Assembly (NCBI RefSeq): GCF_008039875.1
Contig: NZ_VRUU01000016.1
Location: 1-64,000, forward strand
DNA: 64,000 bases
Source of the DNA: Methylobacterium sp. WL119
GTDB lineage: Bacteria; Pseudomonadota; Alphaproteobacteria; Rhizobiales; Beijerinckiaceae
Direction: 5' to 3'
Shown here: piece by piece, positions 8,102 through 18,606 of the stretch
How the letters are laid out: every line of letters starts with the position of its first letter
Position numbering within the stretch: position 1 is the first letter of the stretch
Position numbers and translations under genes: made by a program
The notes under the pieces: generated by a model
What the model saw: the letters and a program-made list of their open reading frames with translations, nothing else
Databases searched by the model: none
What the model was told of the DNA's origin: nothing

Positions 8102-8308
8102 ATGACCAAGCCGTCGCAATCCGCGAAGCTGCGCGTGAACGACCCGCGGGTCCGCACCGAAGCCGAGATGGCCCGGGATCCCGACGCGCTCGCCGGCCGC
8201 GCGATGGTGGAGGCGCGGGTCGCGCGCTGCACCGCGGACGAGCAGGCCGCGTTCTGGGCGGCGGTGCGGCGCTGCTTCGGCGGCCCGGCGCCGGAAGCCG
8301 CCGCCTGA
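8102..8308 (+). CDS. Small hypothetical protein (68 aa)
   Basis: A 68-residue hydrophilic protein of no family I recognise, rich in Ala, Arg and Asp (VNDPRVRTEAEMARDPDALAGRAMVEARV), with two cysteines. A strong ribosome binding site (GGAGG at 8089-8093) sits eight bases before the ATG, which makes it more credible than most short open frames here. It is divergent from the toxin-antitoxin pair and upstream of acnA in the same direction. Confidence 0.62.
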   Translation: MTKPSQSAKLRVNDPRVRTEAEMARDPDALAGRAMVEARVARCTADEQAAFWAAVRRCFGGPAPEAAA

Positions 8309-8575
8309 GCCGGACGGGACCGAGGACGCGGGCGGACAGCCTCGCGGCACTGTCACCCGCGACCCGGTAGCGGGCAGATTCGAATCGTTCTATACGGTCC
8401 CCAGGCTGCGCCGCGCGACCTTCGAGCGTCCAATTCGCTCCTCGCGCACCCTCCTGCCCGGGCACCCCCGGGGCGGCGCGCGCTCCCTGCGAGCGCAGTC
8501 AGGCCGAACACCGGTTTCGTGGCGCGGGTTATGCCTGCGCGTGTTCGACAAACGCCAGCGAGGATCAGACCAGCC

Positions 8576-11287
<2,712 letters not shown>

Positions 11288-11337
11288 AGCTCGGTTCGGG
11301 CGGCCCTCGGGTCGCCCGGCCTCACGACACGTCGTCG

Positions 11338-11371
11338 AGCCGCCGCGGGTCCGTCCCGCGGCGGCTCTTTT
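11338..11371 (+). terminator. Rho-independent terminator after acnA
   Basis: A perfect 12-bp stem (agccgccgcggg at 11338-11349 and its complement at 11355-11366) with a five-base loop is followed at once by cttttc. This is a textbook intrinsic terminator for acnA, whose stop is about 50 bp upstream. It may also serve as a boundary to the convergent GST gene. Confidence 0.9.
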
Positions 11372-11393
11372 CATGCGGTGCGTGCCGGTCGGA

Positions 11394-11996
11394 TCAGGCG
11401 GCCGCCTGCGCCGCGTCGAACGCCGCCGCGAAGGCGGCGCCGGGCCGCGCGGTGCAACGATCGACCCAGGCATCGATGGCCGGCACGCCGGGCTTGCCGA
11501 ACCACGCGAAGGGCGAGTGCAGCAGCAGGTCGACCGCGGTGAAGCGGTCCCCGAGCAGGAACGGGCCGCCGGCGAGTGCGGAGGCCAGGCGTGCCCTGGC
11601 CTCCGCGCCGTTCCGGAACGTCTGCGTCAGGAACGGGTGATCCAGCCCGGCGGCCTCGACGACCAGAACCGGCTCCAGCACGCCCGCGTACCAGGCGAGC
11701 CACCCGAGATAGGCGCCGCGCTGCCTGTGCCCGTGGGGGACGGCGAGCCCGGCCTTCGGGAACAGCTCGGCGAGGTACTGCACGATGGCGCTCGATTCGC
11801 GGACCAGCGTGCCGTCGTGGTCGAGCAGCGGCACCTTGCCCTCGGGATGCGGGTTGCCGGAATCGCGGGTCCCCGACCCGTCCCTGCGCGGGATGGTCAC
11901 CCGCTCGATCCGGACGTCGTCGAGGGCGTCGAGCTCCTTGAGCAGGGCGACGATGCGGGTCGAGCGGCTGTTGGGGGAATGGTAGAGCGTGATCAC
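11394..11996 (-). CDS. Glutathione S-transferase family protein
   Basis: The 200-residue protein has an N-terminal thioredoxin-like GST domain: MITLYHSPNSRSTRIVALL with the catalytic Ser/Asn region near residues 7-11, GKVPLLDHDG with the cis-proline, and ESSAIVQYLAELFP carrying the glutathione gamma-glutamyl contact. The helical C-terminal domain ends with a GPFLLGDRFTAVDLLL block. It starts with GTG. It diverges from a WYL-type regulator 73 bp away, which is the best candidate for its regulator. The substrate is unknown. Confidence 0.9.
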   Translation of the reverse strand: MITLYHSPNSRSTRIVALLKELDALDDVRIERVTIPRRDGSGTRDSGNPHPEGKVPLLDHDGTLVRESSAIVQYLAELFPKAGLAVPHGHRQRGAYLGWLAWYAGVLEPVLVVEAAGLDHPFLTQTFRNGAEARARLASALAGGPFLLGDRFTAVDLLLHSPFAWFGKPGVPAIDAWVDRCTARPGAAFAAAFDAAQAAA

Positions 11997-12069
11997 GGCG
12001 ATCTCCTGCTGGCGGGTCGGCAGGGGATGGTCTAGCCAAGGTCTCCTGCCAGTTTCCGTCAGTTGTACG

Positions 12070-12756
12070 ATGGCCCGAGCCGATCGGCTTCTCCGACTGC
12101 TCCACGCGATGCGCGTCCTGCCGGCGCCGGTGACGGCGGCCCGGCTGGCCGAGGAGACCGGGGTGTCGTTGCGATCGATCTATCGCGACATCGACAGCCT
12201 GCGCACGGCCGGCGCCGGGATCGAGGGCGAGCGCGGCTACGGCTATCGCCTCGTCGAGGACGTCGCGCTGCCGCCGCAGACCTTCGACCGGATCGAGATC
12301 GAGGCCCTGGTGCTGGGTCTCGGTGAGGTCCGCCACATGGGCGACCCGGCGCTCGTGGAGGCCGCCGCCTCGGTGCTGGCGAAGGTCGCGGCAACGCTGT
12401 CCGACCGGCGCGAGCAGCACCTGCTCCACGCGGTGTCGCAAGTCCGCCGCTTCGGGACGCGCTACCCGGCGACCTTCGACATGACGACGATCCGCACCGG
12501 GTGCTGGCGCGAGGAGGCGGTGACCATCCGCTATGCCGACAAGGACGGAGCGACGACCGTGCGGACGATCCTGCCGCTCTCCATCGTCTACCTCGACGAC
12601 AAGATGACGGTGCTGGCCTGGTGCTGCCTGCGCGCGGCGTTCCGCATGTTCCGCGCCGACCGCATCGCGGCGGCGGAACCGGCCGGCACCAGCTTCCGCC
12701 CGCGACGGGTGGCGTTGCTGCGCAGCTACGTCGCCGAGCTCGGCCGCCGCGGATGA
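12070..12756 (+). CDS. YafY/WYL-family transcriptional regulator
   Basis: The 228-residue protein has an N-terminal winged helix (ADRLLRLLHAMRVL, then TAARLAEETGVSLRSIYRDI) of the HTH_11/DeoR type and a C-terminal WYL domain (about residues 140-215: REEAVTIRYADKDG, LPLSIVYLDDKMTVLAWC). WYL domains sense nucleotides or other small ligands. The gene is divergent from a GST with only 73 bp between starts, so it probably regulates that gene and itself. An upstream in-frame start at 11989 would overlap the GST start; the ATG at 12070 begins the conserved helix. Confidence 0.88.
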   Translation: MARADRLLRLLHAMRVLPAPVTAARLAEETGVSLRSIYRDIDSLRTAGAGIEGERGYGYRLVEDVALPPQTFDRIEIEALVLGLGEVRHMGDPALVEAAASVLAKVAATLSDRREQHLLHAVSQVRRFGTRYPATFDMTTIRTGCWREEAVTIRYADKDGATTVRTILPLSIVYLDDKMTVLAWCCLRAAFRMFRADRIAAAEPAGTSFRPRRVALLRSYVAELGRRG

Positions 12757-12894
12757 TGCGGGCCGGGCCCGCCGGCCGGGCGATGCGCGTCTGAGCCAGA
12801 AATAAGAGCCGGCGACCGCGAATAGATTGTGCGCAAGGGTGTTTTGCGGCCGCCGCCGCCCCATAACCTCCCGACCACAACCGGGAGATGCCCC

Positions 12895-13578
12895 ATGAAG
12901 ACCCTGAATGTCCTCGCCCTTGCCGGCCTGATGACCCTGTCCGGCGCCGCCCTCTCGGCCCAGGCGCTGGAGCGCGTCCGCGGCACGATCGAGAAGGCCG
13001 ACGGCGGCATGGTGACGATCAAGACCGTCGACGGCGCGACCGAGACCGTCGACGTCGGCGGCGCCAAGTTCGCCTGGGTGGTGAAGTCGAGCCTCGACCA
13101 GATCAAGGACGGCGTCTTCATCGGCACCGCGACCAAGGGCGAGAACCCGATGACGGCGCTCGAGGTGGTGCTGTTCCCCGAGTCGATGCGCGGCACCGGC
13201 GAGGGCCATTACGGCTGGGATTCGATCACCGATCACACCGCCGCGGGCGGCACGGCGGTGAAGAGCTCGATGACCAACGGCACCGTCAAGGCCGAGTCGG
13301 GTACGCCGCGCGTCAAGAGCGCGATGACCAACGGCACGGTGAAGGCCGACACGGCCGGCGCCTCTGGCACCAAGACGCTGACCGTCGGCTACGGCAAGGA
13401 CGGTGCGGCCAAGACCATCGAGGTGCCGCCGACCGCGCCGATCGTCGCCTTCGAGCCGGCCGACAAGGCGATCCTGATGCCCGGATCGAAGATCTTCGCC
13501 GTGGTCGACAAGGCCGGATCGAAGATCGAGGGCAAGCTGATCGCCGTCGGCAAGGACGGCCTCACCCCGCCGATGTGA
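12895..13578 (+). CDS. Secreted protein of unknown function with internal repeats (DUF5666-like)
   Basis: The 227-residue precursor has a signal peptide (about residues 1-24, LAGLMTLSGAALSAQA). The mature N-terminal part looks like a small beta domain (ERVRGTIEKADGGMVTIKTV). The middle has two copies of VKS(S/A)MTNGTVKA, 18 residues apart. Similar Rhizobiales proteins are often labelled metal ABC transporter permease in databases, which this sequence does not support because there are no membrane helices after the signal. The ribosome binding site gggag lies just upstream of the ATG. Function unknown. Confidence 0.75.
   Translation: MKTLNVLALAGLMTLSGAALSAQALERVRGTIEKADGGMVTIKTVDGATETVDVGGAKFAWVVKSSLDQIKDGVFIGTATKGENPMTALEVVLFPESMRGTGEGHYGWDSITDHTAAGGTAVKSSMTNGTVKAESGTPRVKSAMTNGTVKADTAGASGTKTLTVGYGKDGAAKTIEVPPTAPIVAFEPADKAILMPGSKIFAVVDKAGSKIEGKLIAVGKDGLTPPM
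13258..13347 (+). repeat. Direct repeat inside the secreted-protein gene
   Basis: Two 36-bp copies (13258-13293 and 13312-13347), with a 54-bp period, encode VKSSMTNGTVKA and VKSAMTNGTVKA. Most differences are synonymous, for example cac-cgtc against cac-ggtg, so the repeated peptide appears to be maintained rather than freshly duplicated. Confidence 0.7.
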
Positions 13579-13632
13579 TCCCGGGCGCCGGCGGCACGCG
13601 GGTCAGTGCCGCCGCGCCTGACTGATCATGTC

Positions 13633-13669
13633 CGAACGGCCGCGGGATCTCGGATCCCGCGGCCGTTCG
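13633..13669. terminator. Bidirectional terminator hairpin, 17-bp perfect stem
   Basis: A 17-bp perfect inverted repeat (13633-13649 and 13653-13669) surrounds a three-base loop, tcg. It lies between two convergent genes, 55 bp after the secreted-protein stop and immediately after the AI-2E permease stop on the other strand. There is no T-run, but the stem is very stable and the placement fits a shared terminator. Confidence 0.75.
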
Positions 13670-13673
13670 CATG

Positions 13674-14777
13674 TCAGGGGGCCTTCGCGTCTGCGCCGAC
13701 CGTGAACTCGCGCCACAGCAGCATCAGCGCCGCCATCACCGCCGGGCCGAGGAACAGACCGAGCAGGTGGAAGGTCTCGACCCCGCCGAGGATGCCGAGC
13801 AGCACCCACAGGAACGGCAGCTTGGTCGTGCCGCCGATGAGCGCCGGGCGCACGAAGTGGTCGGCCACGAACGTCACGACGAAGCCGGCCACGGCCACGA
13901 TCACCGCCGCCTTCACCGAGCCGGCGGCCACCAGCAGCAGCGCCGCGATGGCGATGGCGAGCGCGGCGCCGAACGGGATCATCGCGGCGACCGCGGTGAA
14001 CGCGCCGAGCAGCACCGGGTGCGGCACGCCGGCGAAGTAGTAGACGATGCCGAGCACGACGCCCTCGCCGAGGCCGACGAGGACGAGGCCGTCGACCGTG
14101 CCGTGCACCGAGGCGACCATCTGCCGGCCGACCCGCTCGCCGCGCGGCCCGAACAGGCGGTTGCAGGCGACGAGGACCTGATCGCGGATGGTGCGGCCGT
14201 CGCGGAACAGGAAGAACAGCGCGACCAGGCTGAAGCCGAACAGCACGATGCGGTGCACCACCTCCTTGCCGACGTTGCGCGACACCCCGATCACCGAATT
14301 GTTGTCGAGCCTGCGCAGCATGTCGGAGCCGGCATCCGGATGGCTGAGGTTGGCGCTCCACCACGCCGAGGCCTGCGCCGCGCCGTAGGGCAGGTGGTTG
14401 ACGACGTCCGGCACCGGAATGCCGTCCTTCTCGGCCGCGCGCACGAAGTCGAGGACGTCGTGGGCCTCGCGCGCCGCCTGGATGCCGAGGACGACGAGCG
14501 GCGCGAGGAAGACGAGGGCGACGAGGAGCGTCGCGACGAGCGGGAGCACGACGTTGTGTCCGCCCGGCGGGAAGCGCCGCTCGACGCGCACGTAGAGCGG
14601 CCACAGCGCGATCGCGAGCACCACCGCCCAGGCCAGCGCCGGCAGGAAGCCGGACAGGATCCAGAGCCCGAGGGCGGCGAGCGCCAGCACCAGCACGACG
14701 CGGGCGACGCCCTGGCCCCTGGCCTTCTCCACCGGCGGAAGCGGCGGCGCGTGTTCGGTGCGAAGCGTCTGGTCCAT
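13674..14777 (-). CDS. AI-2E family transporter (PerM/TqsA type permease)
   Basis: The 367-residue membrane protein has the AI-2E transporter layout: two N-terminal helices ([20 protein letters not shown] region), two more after a basic loop, a periplasmic domain (about residues 100-190), and a C-terminal bundle with [15 protein letters not shown] and [18 protein letters not shown]. The C-terminal block [12 protein letters not shown] is family typical. The transported molecule is unknown; the family name overstates what is established. It is divergent from acpXL across a 241-bp region and convergent with the secreted-protein gene at a hairpin. Confidence 0.9.
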   Translation of the reverse strand: MDQTLRTEHAPPLPPVEKARGQGVARVVLVLALAALGLWILSGFLPALAWAVVLAIALWPLYVRVERRFPPGGHNVVLPLVATLLVALVFLAPLVVLGIQAAREAHDVLDFVRAAEKDGIPVPDVVNHLPYGAAQASAWWSANLSHPDAGSDMLRRLDNNSVIGVSRNVGKEVVHRIVLFGFSLVALFFLFRDGRTIRDQVLVACNRLFGPRGERVGRQMVASVHGTVDGLVLVGLGEGVVLGIVYYFAGVPHPVLLGAFTAVAAMIPFGAALAIAIAALLLVAAGSVKAAVIVAVAGFVVTFVADHFVRPALIGGTTKLPFLWVLLGILGGVETFHLLGLFLGPAVMAALMLLWREFTVGADAKAP

Positions 14778-15018
14778 CAGGCGGGTCCTCCGGCGCGATC
14801 CGCCGCGCGCTCATGTAGGCCGCCGCGGGACCTTTGCCATACGCGGAATCCGGGCCCCGGGGGCGGCACGGTTGCCGGGCCGGACCCCCTCGTGTAGAGG
14901 TCGCGGCCACATGACGGGGCGGCGCGCGGCGCCCTCCGCCACTGGGCCGTGCGGATGGGGGCGCCGCGTCGAGCACCGGCGGCGGCCCGTCGCACCAATC
15001 CCGATTCGGCGAGAACGC

Positions 15019-15327
15019 ATGTCAGACCAGCCCAGCACCGGCACCGCCACCTTCGAGCGCGTTGCCGACATCATCGCCGACACCGCCGACATCCCGCGCG
15101 AGAAGATCACGCCCGAGAGCCACGCGATCGACGATCTCGGCATCGACAGCCTCGCCTTCCTCGACATCGCGTTCGCCGTCGACAAGGCCTTCGGGATCAA
15201 GCTGCCGCTCGAGCGCTGGACCCAGGAAGTCAACGAGGGCAAGGTCCCGGCCGAGGAGTACTTCGTACTGAAGAACCTCTGCGCCCGCATCGACGCGCTG
15301 GTCGCGGAGAAGGCCGCCAAGGTCTGA
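15019..15327 (+). CDS. acpXL: Acyl carrier protein AcpXL
   Basis: AcpXL is the specialised acyl carrier protein of Rhizobiales that carries the very-long-chain (omega-1)-hydroxy fatty acid attached to lipid A. The 102-residue protein has the phosphopantetheine site DLGIDSL (Ser44) and the AcpXL-specific block [20 protein letters not shown], which ordinary AcpP lacks. It is the first gene of a three-gene operon with a FabZ-like dehydratase and a ketosynthase-like protein. Confidence 0.95.
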   Translation: MSDQPSTGTATFERVADIIADTADIPREKITPESHAIDDLGIDSLAFLDIAFAVDKAFGIKLPLERWTQEVNEGKVPAEEYFVLKNLCARIDALVAEKAAKV

Positions 15328-15421
15328 TCCCGGGGTCTCGGCACCGAGACCGGCACCGGCAAGACCCGGGCGGCGACGCCCGGACCGAACGACCCTCCGA
15401 AAGCCTGCGGATCGGCAGCCC

Positions 15422-15913
15422 ATGCGCCTCGAATATTTCGAGATGATCGATTCCGTGGTGAGCCTCGACCGCGCCGCCGGCCGGATCGAGGCCCTGGCCC
15501 AGGTGCCGATGGAGAGCCCGGTCTTCGAAGGGCACTTCCCCGGCCATCCGCTGGTTCCTGGCGTGCTGCTCACCGAGACGATGGCGCAGGCCTCGGGCTA
15601 CCTCGTGCTCGCGCACCTGAACTTCGCGCAGATGCCGTTCCTGATGGCGGTGGACAAGGCGCGCTTCCGCTCCTTCGTCGGCCCCGGGGCGACGCTCAGC
15701 GTCACCGCGAGCCTGGAGCATGACGGCTCGGGCTACGCCGTGACCAAGGCCGCGATCCGCCACGACGGCAAGCTCCTGGCCGATGCCGAGCTCCGCTTCC
15801 GCACCATGCCGTTCCCGGACGGGCTCGACGCGCTGATGCGCGCGCGCACCGCGAAGATCGGCCTGGTGATGGACGGGGATCCGGCGGAGGCCCCGGCAGG
15901 AGAACCCGCATGA
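15422..15913 (+). CDS. 3-hydroxyacyl-ACP dehydratase, FabZ-like (lipid A very-long-chain fatty acid cluster)
   Basis: The 163-residue hotdog-fold protein has the FabZ active-site motif EGHFPGHPLVPGVLLTETMAQ-like region, with catalytic His38 in GHFP and Glu52 in LTETMA. It would dehydrate 3-hydroxyacyl groups on AcpXL during very-long-chain acyl elongation. Its stop overlaps the start of the next gene by four bases (ATGA), so it is translationally coupled to the ketosynthase-like gene. It differs from housekeeping FabZ in its longer C-terminal tail. Confidence 0.92.
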   Translation: MRLEYFEMIDSVVSLDRAAGRIEALAQVPMESPVFEGHFPGHPLVPGVLLTETMAQASGYLVLAHLNFAQMPFLMAVDKARFRSFVGPGATLSVTASLEHDGSGYAVTKAAIRHDGKLLADAELRFRTMPFPDGLDALMRARTAKIGLVMDGDPAEAPAGEPA

Positions 15914-17037
15914 GCCGCGCCGTCGTCGTCACCGGGATCGGCCTCGTCTCCTGTGCCGGCGAGGGCCTGGCCGCCCATCTCGAAGCGCTCGCGGCCGGCA
16001 CGCCGCCGCGGACCGACGCGACGACGTTCGCGCCCTATCCCGTCCACCCGGCGCCGGCGCTCGCCTGGGACGGTCAGATCCCGAAGAAGTCCGACCAGCG
16101 GCAGATGGAGGCGTGGCAGCGCCTCGGCGTCTACGCCGCCGGGCTCGCCCTCGACTCGGCCGGCGTGAAGGACGACGCCGCCTTCAAGCAGGCGCTCCAC
16201 CTCGTGGTCGCGGCCGGCGGCGGCGAGCGCGACTACGCGGTCGACGGGGCGATCCTCACCGGCCTGCGCGATGCCGCCGATCCCGGCGCCTATCTCAACG
16301 AACGGTTGCAGAACGACCTGCGGCCGACGCTGTTCCTGGCGCAGCTCTCGAACCTGCTCGCCGGCAACATCGCCATCGTCCACGGCGTCAGCGGCGCGTC
16401 GCGCACCTTCATGGGCGAGGAGGCGGCCGGCGTCGACGCGCTGCGCATCGGCCAGGCGCGGATCGCCTCCGGCCAGATCGACGCGATGCTGGTCGGCGGG
16501 TCCTACAGCGCCGAGCGGCCGGACGTGATGGTCGTCCACGAGATGGGCGGTTTCCTGCGCAAGCCCGACTATGCGGCGGTCTTCGCACGCGAGGACGCAC
16601 CCGGGTTCATCCTGGGCAGCTGCGCGGCCTTCCTGATGCTCGAGGCCGCCGAGACCGCCGCGGCCCGCGGGGCGCGGGCGCTCGCCCGCCTCGGGCCGGT
16701 CGCGAGCGACCGCACCCGGCGCGCGCCCGGCAGCGTCTCGAACAGCCTCGACGCCCTGTGGCGGCAGGCCGGGATCGGGCAGGCGCAAGCGGTCGTCTCC
16801 GGCGCCACCGGCGTCGCGGCGATCACCGGCGAGGAGCACGCGTGCCTGTCCGCCCTGGCGCCCGACCGGCCGGTCCATGCGCTGGGCGACCTGATCGGCC
16901 ACGGCCTCGAGGTGACGGCGCCGTTCGGGGCCGCCCTGGCAGCCGGGCTCGTGGCCGATCGCGGCCTGTCGGAGGTCGCGGTCACCGCCGTGGGCCACCG
17001 CCGCGGCGAGGGCGTTCTGCGCCTGATGGCCGTCTGA
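15910..17037 (+). CDS. Beta-ketoacyl-ACP synthase-like protein lacking the nucleophilic cysteine (FabF1XL type)
   Basis: The 375-residue thiolase-fold protein starts with the KAS motif RAVVVTGIGLVSCAGEGL. At the nucleophile position the expected TAC-x-SG is replaced by HGVSGASRTFMGEEAAG (about residues 158-174), with no cysteine. The first catalytic His region (HGT) reads SGATGVAA, and only the last His, in LIGHGLEVTAPFG, is kept. This resembles chain-length-factor partners of type II polyketide synthases and, by memory, one of the two FabF-like proteins of rhizobial acpXL clusters. It probably works as a heterodimer with a Cys-containing synthase, which is not encoded in this window. Confidence 0.85.
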   Translation: MSRAVVVTGIGLVSCAGEGLAAHLEALAAGTPPRTDATTFAPYPVHPAPALAWDGQIPKKSDQRQMEAWQRLGVYAAGLALDSAGVKDDAAFKQALHLVVAAGGGERDYAVDGAILTGLRDAADPGAYLNERLQNDLRPTLFLAQLSNLLAGNIAIVHGVSGASRTFMGEEAAGVDALRIGQARIASGQIDAMLVGGSYSAERPDVMVVHEMGGFLRKPDYAAVFAREDAPGFILGSCAAFLMLEAAETAAARGARALARLGPVASDRTRRAPGSVSNSLDALWRQAGIGQAQAVVSGATGVAAITGEEHACLSALAPDRPVHALGDLIGHGLEVTAPFGAALAAGLVADRGLSEVAVTAVGHRRGEGVLRLMAV

Positions 17038-17098
17038 GCGGCGGCCGTCGCGACAGTCTCCCCGATGCGCCTTCGGCAAGGGTCACTCCCACCCGCCG

Positions 17099-17218
17099 CC
17101 TCATCCTGAGGCGCCTGCCTCGGCGGCCCTCGAAGGGGGCCTCCCGCCGACGCGCGATCCCTCAAGGTCTCCTTCGAGGTCTCCTTCGCGGCGGCTCGCG
17201 CCGCACCTCAGGATCAGG
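17099..17218. repeat. Imperfect long palindromic intergenic element
   Basis: The outer arms cctcatcctgaggcgc (17099-17114) and gcacctcaggatcagg (17203-17218) are inverted copies with two mismatches. Inside lie further partly complementary blocks (gccctcgaaggggg and ctccttcgaggt). The element fills most of the 237-bp gap between two convergent genes. Dispersed hairpin elements starting cctcatcctgag are, by memory, common in Methylobacterium and related genomes; only one copy is visible in this window. Confidence 0.65.
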
Positions 17219-17274
17219 GGGGTGGATGGGAGTCGGCCGCCACGGGTCGGCCGCTTCGTCCCTGCTTTCCGGTC

Positions 17275-18495
17275 CTACTTCGCCGCCGTCGTCAGCGGGC
17301 AGCCGCTGGCCTCGGCGGTGGCGAAGGCCTCCGGTCCGGGCACGGTGGCGAGCTTCCTGTAGAGGTCCCACTCGCCCTTGGATTCGGCGGGCTTCTTGAC
17401 CTCGAACAGGTACATGTCGTGGACCATGCGCCCGTTCGGCAGCACCTTGCCGCCCTTGGCGAAGACGTCGTCGACCGGCATCGTGTGCAGCAGCGTGTTG
17501 ACCGCCTCGGTCTCGTCGGTCCCGGCGGCCTTCACCGCCTTGAGGTATTGCAGCACCGCCGAATAGGTGCCGACGTGGATCATGTTGGGCATCTTGCCGG
17601 TGCGCTTCATGAAGCGCTGCCCGAAGGCGCGGGTCTCGTCGGTGAGGTCCCAGTACCAGCCCTCGGTGAGCGTCAGGCCCTGCGCGACCTTGAGGCCGAG
17701 ACCCTTCACCTCCGCCAGGGTGAACAGCAGCGCCGCGAGCCGCTGCCCGCCCTCGACGATGCCGAACTCGGCGGCCTGCTTGATGCTGTTGGAGGTGTCG
17801 AGGCCGGCATTGGCCAGCCCGATCACCTTGGCGCCGGAGCCCTGCGCCTGGAGCAGGAACGAGGAGAAGTCCTGCGCCGAGAGCGGATGGCGGACGTTGC
17901 CCAGCACCTTGCCGCCCTTCGAGGTGACGTAGCGGGCGATCTCGGCTTCCAGCGAGTAGCCGAAGGCGTAGTCGGCGGTCAGCATGAACCAGGTGTCGCC
18001 GCCCTGCTGCACCAGGGCGCCGCCGGTGCCGACCGCGAGCGCGTGGGTGTCGTAGGCCCAGTGATAGCCGTAGGGCGTGCAGGCCTTGCCGGTGAGGTCG
18101 GCGGTGGCCGCGCCGGTGGTGATGGTGATCTTGCGCTTGTCCTTCGACAGGCCCTGGACCGCGAGCGCCACCGACGAGGTCGTCAGCTCCATGATCGCGT
18201 CGACGTTGTCGCGGTCGTACCATTGCCGCGCGATGCCCGACGCGATGTCGGGCTTGTTCTGGTGGTCGGCGGAGACGAGCTCGATCGGCGTCCCGTTCAT
18301 CGAGCCGCCGAAATCCTCAACCGCCATCCGCGCCGCCTCGATCGAGGAGCGGCCGCCGAACTCGGCGTAGGTGCCGGACTGGTCGTTGAGGATGCCGATC
18401 TTCACGACCCCGTCCGAGAAGCCCTGCGCGGCGGCGGGTGCGGCGAGCGCGGCGAGCGCGACCGCCAGCGCGAGACGGACCTGTCCCTTGGTCAT
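17275..18495 (-). CDS. ABC transporter substrate-binding protein, branched-chain amino acid type (Peripla_BP_6)
   Basis: The 406-residue precursor has a signal peptide (about residues 1-24, LALAVALAALAAPAAAQ) and a type I periplasmic-binding fold: VVKIGILNDQSGTYAEFGG, ARMAVEDFGGSMNG, and IIGLANAGLDTSNS-like strands. This is the LivJ/amide-urea-type family. No permease or ATPase genes of the transporter lie next to it, so it is an orphan receptor and its ligand is unknown. The ATG at 18495 starts the signal peptide; the open frame extends 87 bp further upstream without signal-like sequence. Confidence 0.88.
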   Translation of the reverse strand: MTKGQVRLALAVALAALAAPAAAQGFSDGVVKIGILNDQSGTYAEFGGRSSIEAARMAVEDFGGSMNGTPIELVSADHQNKPDIASGIARQWYDRDNVDAIMELTTSSVALAVQGLSKDKRKITITTGAATADLTGKACTPYGYHWAYDTHALAVGTGGALVQQGGDTWFMLTADYAFGYSLEAEIARYVTSKGGKVLGNVRHPLSAQDFSSFLLQAQGSGAKVIGLANAGLDTSNSIKQAAEFGIVEGGQRLAALLFTLAEVKGLGLKVAQGLTLTEGWYWDLTDETRAFGQRFMKRTGKMPNMIHVGTYSAVLQYLKAVKAAGTDETEAVNTLLHTMPVDDVFAKGGKVLPNGRMVHDMYLFEVKKPAESKGEWDLYRKLATVPGPEAFATAEASGCPLTTAAK

Positions 18496-18606
18496 GCGTA
18501 TCCTCCCGGAAGACGTGATCTTGTCGATCGGCCGCCGTTCGGGCGGTCCGGGGCGCATGCTAGGCGAAGGGCGGCCGCGCAACCACGGCGGGCGTAGCCC
18601 TCCGTG

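Noticed and set aside
8370-8400. tRNA T-loop-like sequence gattcgaatc
   Set aside because: The flanking bases do not form a T-stem and no acceptor or anticodon arm can be drawn.
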